Positions 30,680 to 38,739 of a stretch of 44,821 nt of DNA are shown here, one piece after another (within the stretch, counting starts at the first letter, position 1; each line of letters opens with the position of its first letter). Location of the stretch: the NCBI GenBank assembly GCA_038232695.1, contig JBBSNI010000003.1, positions 1-44,821 of the forward strand, read 5' to 3'. The stretch is from JAJNNC01 sp038232695 (GTDB lineage Bacteria; Bacteroidota; Bacteroidia; Cytophagales; Cyclobacteriaceae). The position numbers were made by a program, and so were the translations under genes. A model generated the notes under the pieces. It was not told the DNA's origin and searched no databases. It worked only from the letters and a program-made list of their open reading frames with translations.

Positions 30680-33121
30680 TTATTCATACCGCAACGACTC
30701 TACCGGGTTAGCCAGTGCGGCTTTGATCGTCTGAAAGCTGATCGTCAGCAGGGCAATTAGTGAAACGAGCAGTACGGGGATCAGCAACATCCACCAGGTG
30801 ATTTCTACGCGAAAGGCATAGTTTTCCAGCCACTTTTGCATCAGCAGGTAAGCTACCGGTAAAGCCAGCATACTGGCGATAAGCACCAAGGTAATAAAAC
30901 CGCGGGACAAAAGCGCAAAAATGTTTCGCACAGAAGCACCCAACACTTTGCGAATACCAATCTCTTTGGTGCGCTGCACGACCGTGTAGGAAGTCAGACC
31001 AAACAAACCCAGGCAGGCAATCAGTATCGCCATAGCGGTGAATATTCCAAAGGTTTTGCCAAACCTGCGATCTTCGCTGTATTTAGCATCAAAAAAGGCA
31101 TCCAGAAAAAAATACCCAAACGGACTGGTGGGAAACAGCGCGCGGTAATTATCCTCTACGAAAGCCATTACCTCCGGCATACGAACCTCCGCCTGTTGCA
31201 GGTTGATCTTGAGCGTAAACCTGCCATCGCTTTTCGCATACTGGTACACGATAGGCTGATAAGCCTCATGCAGCGAGCTTTGGTGATAGTTGCGCACCAC
31301 ACCTACGATCTGCTGCGGCTCCTCAGAAAAACCAATAGATACTTTTTCGCCAACAGCCTCCTGCGGACGGGCAAAACCCAGATTTCTGGCTGCTATTTCA
31401 TTGATGATAATATGGTTTTGGTTGTGTTCCGGCAACTTGCGAAAGTTCTCACCGACCATCAGCTCGATGTCGTATGTAGGAAAAAAGCGTTCGTCGGCAT
31501 AGGTCACATTCAAGGGCTTGGCTTCCAGCGGATCGGCGCTGACCTGCCGGGCTTCGGTGGTGTAGTTGTAGCCTGTACCCGGTACGGCACCGGCTATGGA
31601 AGCTTTCTCTATGGCACTGTGCGAGAGCATCTGCTGTAAGAACACTTCCTGCTTGCCCTGGTAAGTAGCATCTGTCACGGCTGGCGCATCCACAATCAAC
31701 ATTTGCGCCTGGTCGAAGCCCAGAGGCTGGTTTTGCATAAAGTGCAGTTGCTGAAACACCGTCACCACGCCGCTGATGAGCAACACGGACGCTGCAAACT
31801 GAAAGATTACCAGGCACCGGCGAAGCAACGCGCCTTTGCCCGAAGCTGAAAGCCTGCCTTTGAGCACAGCCGCAGGACGAAAGCCGGACAACACAAACGC
31901 AGGATAAGCGCCCGCCAGCAAAGCACCCAACAGCAGCAAGGTCAGCAGTCCGCCCCAAAACAGCCACACCCCGGCAGAAGGCGCAGGCGCCATGTTGTCT
32001 ACCACCTTGCCGGTCAGGGTTTGCAGCAGCGGCTGCGCAATTTGGTACAACGTAAAAGCCAGCAGGATCGCTGCCAGGTTGAGCAGCAGCGACTCAGAAA
32101 GAAACTGGGCGATCAATTGCTGGCGGCTGGAGCCTAACACCTTTCGTACGCCTACTTCCCGCGCCCTGTCTACCGAGCGGGCCGTCGTCAGGTTGATATA
32201 GTTGACCCAGGCAATCGCCACAATAAATACGGCCAGCAGGACAAGCAGGTAGATCAGCGACAGGCTGCCGGTCTGGGTAGGATCAAAATCGAGGTGGCTG
32301 TGGAGATAAATGTCTTTGAGGGCTTGCAGGTGCAAGAGCAAATGCTCGTTAGCGCCTTCTGCGGTAAGCTGATGGTATAAGGCAGGTAGTTTTTGTGCCA
32401 TAGCAGCAACACGGGTCTGCGGATGCAATAGTACATAAGTAGCAAAAGCGTTCCAGGTAGCCATTTGCCAGTTAGCAAAAAACTTATCTTCCAGCGTCTG
32501 CATCGTAAAGAGCATATCAAACGACAGGTGGGAGTTTTGCGGCACATCTTTCAGTACCGCCGTGACGGTGTAGCTTCCCCCGAACATATCGTGCAGGCTA
32601 AGGGTTTGCCCCAGGGGGTCTTGATCGCCAAAATAGCGGCGGGCGGCCGATTCGGTCATGACCACGCTACCTGGCTCCTGCAAAGCTGCCGCACCGGACA
32701 AACCGGCTACCGCTGGAAAAGAAAAGATGTCTAACAGGGCAGCATCCGCATAGAAGTAACCTTTCTCCTGGTAAGCCGCCGGAGGCAACTGCCGGGAAGG
32801 ATCACCCGGGAAGCGTACTACTCCCGCCTGCTTAAAAACACGGGCTGTCTTTTCTATGCCGGGCAGCTTGTTTTGCAACGCCGGACCGATGGTAGGATAC
32901 ACCGTCCCTAAAGAAGAATGTTGCAGCGTGTCTTCACTGATCAGGCGGTAGATACGCTCATAATTGGTATGAAACTGATCATAGCTCAGTTCCAATCGGA
33001 CAAAGCGCACAATGAGCAGGCAAGCTGCCATGCCAATAGCCAGTCCGAGGATGTTGATCAGGCTGAAAACTTTATTTTTCAGCAGGTTGCGGTAGGCGAT
33101 TTTGAGGTAGTTACGTAGCAT
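30680..33121 (-). CDS. FtsX/MacB-type ABC transporter permease (paralogue 4)
   Basis: The protein has 813 residues with two fused permease halves. The start MLRNYLKIAYRNLLKNKV leads into a first span (INILGLAIGMAACLLIVRFV) and a MacB_PCD-like periplasmic domain. An FtsX domain follows with REVGVRKVLGSSRQQLIAQF near 325. A second periplasmic region and a second FtsX domain with RTKEIGIRKVLGASVRNIFA near 720 come next, and the end is SFQTIKAALANPVESLRYE. Eight spans are expected. Such proteins work with a separate ATPase in MacAB-like efflux or lipoprotein handling. No ATPase gene is nearby. It is the last of four paralogues, 49 bp after the PIN toxin gene. The first 59 coding bases differ from those of paralogue 3 at only 3 positions. 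Confidence 0.92.
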   Translation of the reverse strand: MLRNYLKIAYRNLLKNKVFSLINILGLAIGMAACLLIVRFVRLELSYDQFHTNYERIYRLISEDTLQHSSLGTVYPTIGPALQNKLPGIEKTARVFKQAGVVRFPGDPSRQLPPAAYQEKGYFYADAALLDIFSFPAVAGLSGAAALQEPGSVVMTESAARRYFGDQDPLGQTLSLHDMFGGSYTVTAVLKDVPQNSHLSFDMLFTMQTLEDKFFANWQMATWNAFATYVLLHPQTRVAAMAQKLPALYHQLTAEGANEHLLLHLQALKDIYLHSHLDFDPTQTGSLSLIYLLVLLAVFIVAIAWVNYINLTTARSVDRAREVGVRKVLGSSRQQLIAQFLSESLLLNLAAILLAFTLYQIAQPLLQTLTGKVVDNMAPAPSAGVWLFWGGLLTLLLLGALLAGAYPAFVLSGFRPAAVLKGRLSASGKGALLRRCLVIFQFAASVLLISGVVTVFQQLHFMQNQPLGFDQAQMLIVDAPAVTDATYQGKQEVFLQQMLSHSAIEKASIAGAVPGTGYNYTTEARQVSADPLEAKPLNVTYADERFFPTYDIELMVGENFRKLPEHNQNHIIINEIAARNLGFARPQEAVGEKVSIGFSEEPQQIVGVVRNYHQSSLHEAYQPIVYQYAKSDGRFTLKINLQQAEVRMPEVMAFVEDNYRALFPTSPFGYFFLDAFFDAKYSEDRRFGKTFGIFTAMAILIACLGLFGLTSYTVVQRTKEIGIRKVLGASVRNIFALLSRGFITLVLIASMLALPVAYLLMQKWLENYAFRVEITWWMLLIPVLLVSLIALLTISFQTIKAALANPVESLRYE

Positions 33122-33170
33122 AGAAATATTTTATGAAGATGGCATATCAACAAAAGCTGTATGAATTTTT

Positions 33171-33605
33171 TCAGGGAGACGTCAGGAATTTGGCTACAAA
33201 ATCGTCAAAAAGCACGGCAGAAGTAAACCCTTGTGTTTGAAGATGATGATAAAGGGGCTTATCCCGCGTAAGGAGAGGTATGTTTAAAAAAATGGCTAAT
33301 GCTACGTAAAGAGAATCTTTTATGTCAATATCTCTGCATAAACTTTCTGCTTCATTCAGAGCAGTGTCCTTTAGTATCAGACTTGGAACGACAATCAGGT
33401 TTGAAAAAATAAGTAAGGTAAACGATTCAAAATCCTGTCTGTTTTCAGGCAACTTGGATAGAATAATTTTTTTGTACTTGTTGAGTTCTAACAAGGCAAA
33501 ATCCGGAGTATAAAACTTATGTCTGAGAAACAATTCTTCATACAGTTTCTTTTTACTTATCAGTCCACTGAAAAGAATATTGACATCAATGACATATTCT
33601 TTCAT
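33171..33605 (-). CDS. PIN-domain toxin of a type II toxin-antitoxin pair
   Basis: The protein has 144 residues. It starts MKEYVIDVNILFSGLISKKK with the first catalytic acid Asp7, followed by LLELNKYKK (Glu40), DIKDSLYVALAIF (Asp97) and LLTRDKPLY (Asp115). This is the complete acidic set of PIN ribonucleases, which cleave tRNA, rRNA or mRNA when not bound by their antitoxin. Its ATG overlaps the antitoxin stop by 4 bases (ATGA). The pair sits between two permease genes on the same strand, probably inserted there. A decayed homologue of the pair lies at 41.3-41.6 kb. Confidence 0.88.
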   Translation of the reverse strand: MKEYVIDVNILFSGLISKKKLYEELFLRHKFYTPDFALLELNKYKKIILSKLPENRQDFESFTLLIFSNLIVVPSLILKDTALNEAESLCRDIDIKDSLYVALAIFLNIPLLTRDKPLYHHLQTQGFTSAVLFDDFVAKFLTSP

Positions 33606-33820
33606 GGCTTATTTTTTTGGTACTCTTCCCAAGCCTCAACTCTTGCTTTCTCAAGGGCTTCTTCCCAATCAATTCCGCTTTTTTCAATAGCAGAACCTAT
33701 TTTGTCTGCTAACATCTGCATTTTAAGCAATTCCAGATGTTTCTGAACATATGCTTTAATGGACTGGGCGCCGATGGTCTGCGCCAAATCATCTGGTATA
33801 TCTATCTCTATCGTAGTCAT
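33602..33820 (-). CDS. Antitoxin partner of the PIN toxin
   Basis: The protein has 72 residues: an N-terminal strand and helix (TTIEIDIPDDLAQTIGAQSI) that probably dimerises, then a helical, charged C-terminus (SAIEKSGIDWEEALEKARVE, ending EEYQKNKP) that would wrap the toxin. The gene precedes and overlaps the toxin gene by ATGA, the usual order. The AT-rich 63 bp upstream holds an imperfect TATA-CGAA-TATA inverted repeat that could serve as autoregulatory operator. The C-terminal half is clearly similar to the ORF at 41343-41474. I do not assign it to a named antitoxin family. Confidence 0.82.
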   Translation of the reverse strand: MTTIEIDIPDDLAQTIGAQSIKAYVQKHLELLKMQMLADKIGSAIEKSGIDWEEALEKARVEAWEEYQKNKP

Positions 33821-33883
33821 ATGATTGTTTTTATACGAATATACATAAATTTATCTGTGGACTCAGGAGTTAACCCATGAAAA

Positions 33884-36289
33884 TCATTCATCCCGCAAAC
33901 TATCCACCGGGTTAGCCAGCGCCGCTTTAACTGTCTGAAAGCTGATGGTGACGACTGCAATCAACAGCACCACCGTGCCCGACAACATCAGTAGCCCTAC
34001 CGACATATGGATGTGATAGGCAAACTCGCTGAGCCAGGCGCGGGTCAGCCACCAGGCAAAGGGTGAGGCGATCACAAAGGCGATGCCCACCAGCTTGAGA
34101 AAATGACGGGCGATGAGCCAGGTAATGTGCCCCACATCAGCCCCTAACACTTTGCGGATGCCTACCTCTTTGGTCCTTTGAGCCACCGAAAGATGCGTCA
34201 GTCCAAACAAACCCATGCAGGCAATGAAGATCGCTAGCAGTGCGGCAATGCCGATGATCTGTGCCGTTTTGATGTCGGCAATGTATAGCTCTTCAAATTG
34301 ATCATCCAGGAAATGGTATTCCAGCGGGCTTCCTGGATCAAAATCCTGGGTAACCGCCTCAATCGCAGGGATGGTGTGGCTTATGTTTTGCGCGTTGATC
34401 TGCAAGGTGTAATAATCGATCCGGTGCAGAGGATTCTGGTAGTAGGTGATCATGGTGGGAGCTACTTTTTGCCTCACCGACTCAAAATGCACGTCCTGTA
34501 TCACGCCTATGACCTCGGCTATGAAAGGCTTATCCCGCTTTTCCTGGTCGAAATGGGTCACCTCTACCATCTGTCCTATAGGGTCGGTCAAACCCAGCGT
34601 TTTCAGGGCGGTTTCGTTCAGCAGCACTTTGGCAGAATCAGCAGCGGTATGCCGGAAATTTCGTCCAGCCAACAGCTTGATACGGTAGGTAGGCAAAAAA
34701 TCTTCATCACCGGCCAGATACAGGAATTCTTCCGGCGTATTCTCTTGCTGAACGGTAGCCGTAGGTATGCTTTTCCATTCGCCGGGCACCCGGTTGGTGA
34801 CCGTCACACTTTCTACACCGGGTATTTTCTCAAAAGCAGCCTTTACGCTTTCATACTTTTCCCACATAGGTGGGGTATTAATGTCTACTGTAAGCCTTTG
34901 TGCCCGCTGGTAGCCCAGGTCGGTGTTGCGGATGAAGTTCATCTGCCGGTAGATCACTACCGTAGCTGTGATCATCACCATCGCCATAGCAAACTGCGCT
35001 ACCACCAGCAACTGCCGGAGGGTGTGGGCGCCCCGCTTACCGGCGTCCTGCCGCAAAATTAAGGAGGGCTTGATGCGCGACAGGTAAAAGGCAGGATAGG
35101 CTCCCGCCAGTACGCCCGAAACCAATCCGGCTGCCAACAATACCAGTAGTATCGGACCGTCAAAAAGCTGTAATTGTAAACTTTTTGCTGATAATTCATT
35201 AAAAGCGGGTAGAAGAAGCTGTACCACCGTCACCGCCACCACCAGGGTCAGCATCGCGATCAGCAGGGATTCGCCCATAAATTGGTACATCAGTTGCCTC
35301 CGGGTAGCACCTACCGTTTTGCGCAAGCCTACTTCTTTGCTCCGCTTCATAGCCCGGGCCGTAGACAGGTTGACGTAGTTGACAAAGGCAATGAACAAGA
35401 TCAGCAAGCCTATCGCCGTAAAGACGTAAACATAGGCGATGTCTCCTTTGTGGGCATTAGTGTCGTTTTCCAGGTGCTGAGAGTGAAAATGAATGTCGGT
35501 GAGGGCTTGCAGATGATACTGGTTTTTCTGGTTGTCTGTGGGTCGGTGTTCGTTGGCAAGGGCAGTCAGTTGGTTGGCTATTTTCTCTGGATTTGCATTA
35601 GGTTTGAATAGCAGGTAGGTGGTGAACGCTGTTGAAGTCCAGTCATTTTCTGCCCATTCTTTAGACTCTTCATTCGCCGATAAAACAGTAGAAACAGAAA
35701 ACAGCAACGGCAGATTTAGGTGCGAATTAGAAGGGAAATCCTTGATGACCCCCGTCACCGTTACCTCTGTACCAAACCAGTTGGCATACATACTTTTGCC
35801 CAGTGGGGATTCCTCGCCAAAATATTTTTTGGACAAGCGTTGGGTCAAAACGATAGAATAAGGGTCATTTAAAGCAGTTTCAGCGTTTCCTTCAATAAAT
35901 TTGAAGTTAAACAACTGGAAGAAATTAGTATCGGCAAACCACCCTTCTTCGTAATCTCTAAACTCCTCATACCCCAGCGTGAGCCTTCCCATGACCGTAA
36001 GCCGTACCGCGCTTTCTAATTCCGGCAAACTTTCCACGGCCGCAGTCGCTATCTGTGTGGCGGCACCCACGACCTGCCGTTCGCCGTTCTCGTCCTGTAG
36101 TGTTTCGGTCACTCTATAGATACGGTCAGCATGGGTGTGAAAGGCATCAAAGCTTAGCTCATCCACCACATAGAGCGCAATAAAAATAGCAGCTATAAAG
36201 CCGATGGAAAAACCCGCCAGGTTGATCAGGCTGAAAACTTTGTTTTTCAGCAGATTGCGGTAGGCGATTTTGAGGTAGTTGCGTAGCAT
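33884..36289 (-). CDS. FtsX/MacB-type ABC transporter permease (paralogue 3)
   Basis: The protein has 801 residues with the same duplicated layout: MLRNYLKIAYRNLLKNKV, first span NLAGFSIGFIAAIFIALYVV, first FtsX motif SKEVGLRKTVGATRRQLMYQ near 310, second FtsX motif RTKEVGIRKVLGADVGHITW near 700, and end SFQTVKAALANPVDSLRDE. The periplasmic parts carry DELSFDAFHTHADRIYRVTE, typical of the large Bacteroidota permeases. It starts 27 bp after the stop of paralogue 2, so they are cotranscribed. The substrate is unknown; members are usually involved in export or in envelope stress responses. Its first 59 coding bases match those of paralogue 1 at 57 positions, although the protein bodies are far less alike. 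Confidence 0.92.
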   Translation of the reverse strand: MLRNYLKIAYRNLLKNKVFSLINLAGFSIGFIAAIFIALYVVDELSFDAFHTHADRIYRVTETLQDENGERQVVGAATQIATAAVESLPELESAVRLTVMGRLTLGYEEFRDYEEGWFADTNFFQLFNFKFIEGNAETALNDPYSIVLTQRLSKKYFGEESPLGKSMYANWFGTEVTVTGVIKDFPSNSHLNLPLLFSVSTVLSANEESKEWAENDWTSTAFTTYLLFKPNANPEKIANQLTALANEHRPTDNQKNQYHLQALTDIHFHSQHLENDTNAHKGDIAYVYVFTAIGLLILFIAFVNYVNLSTARAMKRSKEVGLRKTVGATRRQLMYQFMGESLLIAMLTLVVAVTVVQLLLPAFNELSAKSLQLQLFDGPILLVLLAAGLVSGVLAGAYPAFYLSRIKPSLILRQDAGKRGAHTLRQLLVVAQFAMAMVMITATVVIYRQMNFIRNTDLGYQRAQRLTVDINTPPMWEKYESVKAAFEKIPGVESVTVTNRVPGEWKSIPTATVQQENTPEEFLYLAGDEDFLPTYRIKLLAGRNFRHTAADSAKVLLNETALKTLGLTDPIGQMVEVTHFDQEKRDKPFIAEVIGVIQDVHFESVRQKVAPTMITYYQNPLHRIDYYTLQINAQNISHTIPAIEAVTQDFDPGSPLEYHFLDDQFEELYIADIKTAQIIGIAALLAIFIACMGLFGLTHLSVAQRTKEVGIRKVLGADVGHITWLIARHFLKLVGIAFVIASPFAWWLTRAWLSEFAYHIHMSVGLLMLSGTVVLLIAVVTISFQTVKAALANPVDSLRDE

Positions 36290-36316
36290 ATTGTTGGGAT
36301 TAGAATGTTCAAAACC

Positions 36317-38701
36317 TTATTCGTAGCGCAAACTATCCACCGGGTTGGCCAGCGCGGCTTTGATCGTCTGGAAACTGATGGTCATACCGGCAATGAGCAT
36401 GACCATGCCCCCGGCAATGATAAAGTAATCAAGTCCGAGGGGAATTCTGTATGCAAATTCGTTCAGCCAATACCGGGTAAGCCAGTAAGCGCAGGGAAGG
36501 GCCAAAAGGATGCTTATGCTAATTAATTTGAGGAATGAAAATGAAAGCAATCGGGTGATCTGTAAAACAGTAGCGCCCAACACTTTCCGAATCCCTACTT
36601 CCTTGGTTCTTTGCTCCGCCGAAAAGGCGCTTAATCCAAACAGTCCCAGGCAGGAAACAAATACCGCTAAGGCAGCCAATAAGTTGATGAGCTTACCGGA
36701 ACGTATCTGCTTGTCGTACAAAGCATTTATACTTTCGTCTAAAAAGTGATATTCCACTGGATAATCCGGGTTAAATTGTTTGTAGGTGCGCTCAATAATG
36801 TTTACTGCCTCGTTCATATCACCGGCAGCCGTTCTGATGGCAATATATCTTTTCATGTCGTCTATGGCAGCGCTTAGTATCATAGGTTCGACGCGGGCAA
36901 AGGCTGACTGAAAATTGAAATCTTTCACGACGCCAACAATCTTTCCTTCCTCTAACTTTTTCCCAACCGGATTGTCCATTTGCATTACTTTTAGGGCTGT
37001 TTCATTCACGAGGTAATAGGCAGCACTGTCTTTGGGTTTCCGGGGTGAAAAGTTATTACCGGCCAGGATTTGTAATCCAAAGGTTTCTACAAAGGCTTCG
37101 TCTACATCAAAATAGTGCATCAAAAAATCGGGGTGGTCGGCAGGCATACCTTCCCATTCTACTCCTTCGAAAGAACCTTCATGATGGATAGGCAAGCCAT
37201 TGGATCGGGTTACCTGCACGACAGAGGATTGCTGTAATAAAGTGTTTTTAAAACTTTGGTAACGGGTTTCGTCTCCCAGTTCCCCTTTGATAGGCGTATA
37301 CAGGATGTGTTCTTTATCAAAGCCCAAACTTCTGTTGAGGACATAGTGCATTTGCTGCCGGACAATGATAGCACTCACGATCAAGATCACTGAAAGAGTA
37401 AATTGGCTTATAACCAATACTTTCCTCAAAGAGAAAGGATTGGCACGATGGCGGCTGTTTGTAAACGATAGTCCTTTTAATATGGTAATGGCATTGAAAG
37501 CGGAGAGAAACAGCGAAGGATAGATACCTGCCAGCAACCCGGTAACTAACAAAATAGCCAATAGCAGGAACAGTAGATTTGTCGTTCCCATCAGGTCCAA
37601 ACTAAGAGGAAGTCCGCTCAAATCTGCAAAATAAGGCATTAACCATTGAGCAAAGGTAAGAGCAAGCACTGCAGCAATAAGCGCATACCATAAAGATTCT
37701 CCCATAAACTGGTAAATCAACTGCTTACGGCTCGCTCCCACTACTTTTCGGACACCTATTTCTTTGCTGCGCTGAAAAGACCGGGCTGTGGTAAGATTGA
37801 TAAAGTTAATACAGGAAATCAGGATAATGATCAGACCAATCGCTCCAAATAGGTAAATGCTCTGAAGGCTGCTGGTATCGGCAAAGTCCGTATTGAAATC
37901 AAAGTTTGAGTGCAGGTGGATGTCGGTAAGTGCTTGCAGGTATAACCTCGGTTGCCATTCGGGGTCATTAATATGGTCGCTTAGTAACGTTTCAATGTTG
38001 GCTTCAAACGCACTGGCATTTGCATCCTCTTTAAGAAGAATATAAGTATACATCCAGTTGCTTCCCCATGCATCAAAATCCCGATGCGCCCGCAAGTTTT
38101 CCATCGGCAAAAGGAAATCAAATTTTATATGAGCGTTCTCAGGAGGATTTTCCAGCACGGCTGCTACTACAAAGTCTTCGTTACGATTAAGTTTTATAAT
38201 TTTACCAACAGGATTCTCTTTACCAAAATACTTATTGGCTATGTCTTCGGTAAAAAGTACTGTATTGGTAGATGTAAAAAATGTCTGTAAGCTTCCTTCT
38301 TTTACAGCAAAAGGAAAAAGTTTAAAAAACGCAGCATCTACATGAAACCCGCCGTCTTCTTCAAACCTTTTGTCCTGGTATTGAAAAAGACGCTTGTTGA
38401 AAATCCTGGTGAAACTCGTCACTTCTTCTACGCCCGCATAATCTGTTTTGAGTACTTCCGAAAGAGGAGACGGCGTGGAAGCTACTTGGTATAAATCGCC
38501 TGCTTGCTCCTGTTCTTGCACAACGCGATAAATACGTTCAGCATGAGGAAAGAAACGATCATAACTCAGTTCATGCAAAAGATATATCCCAATAATCAGG
38601 CAGCAGCTAATACCAATAGCCAGACCGAGGATGTTGATCAACGAGAAGACCTTATTCTTCCACAGGTTACGATAAGCGATTTTCAGGTAGTTGCGTAGCA
38701 T
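36317..38701 (-). CDS. FtsX/MacB-type ABC transporter permease (paralogue 2)
   Basis: The protein has 794 residues: MLRNYLKIAYRNLWKNKV, first span NILGLAIGISCCLIIGIYLL, first FtsX motif SKEIGVRKVVGASRKQLIYQ, second FtsX motif RTKEVGIRKVLGATVLQITR, and end SFQTIKAALANPVDSLRYE. The periplasmic domain contains HELSYDRFFPHAERIYRVVQ. All eight membrane segments expected for the double-permease type can be traced. It follows paralogue 1 by 38 bp and precedes paralogue 3 by 27 bp, so the three form one operon. Unlike the other three, its first 59 coding bases show many synonymous changes, so it escaped the homogenisation seen at the other 5' ends. Confidence 0.92.
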   Translation of the reverse strand: MLRNYLKIAYRNLWKNKVFSLINILGLAIGISCCLIIGIYLLHELSYDRFFPHAERIYRVVQEQEQAGDLYQVASTPSPLSEVLKTDYAGVEEVTSFTRIFNKRLFQYQDKRFEEDGGFHVDAAFFKLFPFAVKEGSLQTFFTSTNTVLFTEDIANKYFGKENPVGKIIKLNRNEDFVVAAVLENPPENAHIKFDFLLPMENLRAHRDFDAWGSNWMYTYILLKEDANASAFEANIETLLSDHINDPEWQPRLYLQALTDIHLHSNFDFNTDFADTSSLQSIYLFGAIGLIIILISCINFINLTTARSFQRSKEIGVRKVVGASRKQLIYQFMGESLWYALIAAVLALTFAQWLMPYFADLSGLPLSLDLMGTTNLLFLLLAILLVTGLLAGIYPSLFLSAFNAITILKGLSFTNSRHRANPFSLRKVLVISQFTLSVILIVSAIIVRQQMHYVLNRSLGFDKEHILYTPIKGELGDETRYQSFKNTLLQQSSVVQVTRSNGLPIHHEGSFEGVEWEGMPADHPDFLMHYFDVDEAFVETFGLQILAGNNFSPRKPKDSAAYYLVNETALKVMQMDNPVGKKLEEGKIVGVVKDFNFQSAFARVEPMILSAAIDDMKRYIAIRTAAGDMNEAVNIIERTYKQFNPDYPVEYHFLDESINALYDKQIRSGKLINLLAALAVFVSCLGLFGLSAFSAEQRTKEVGIRKVLGATVLQITRLLSFSFLKLISISILLALPCAYWLTRYWLNEFAYRIPLGLDYFIIAGGMVMLIAGMTISFQTIKAALANPVDSLRYE

Positions 38702-38739
38702 CTTGTGAGGATTAGGATGTTCATTCTTTCAGAAATATT

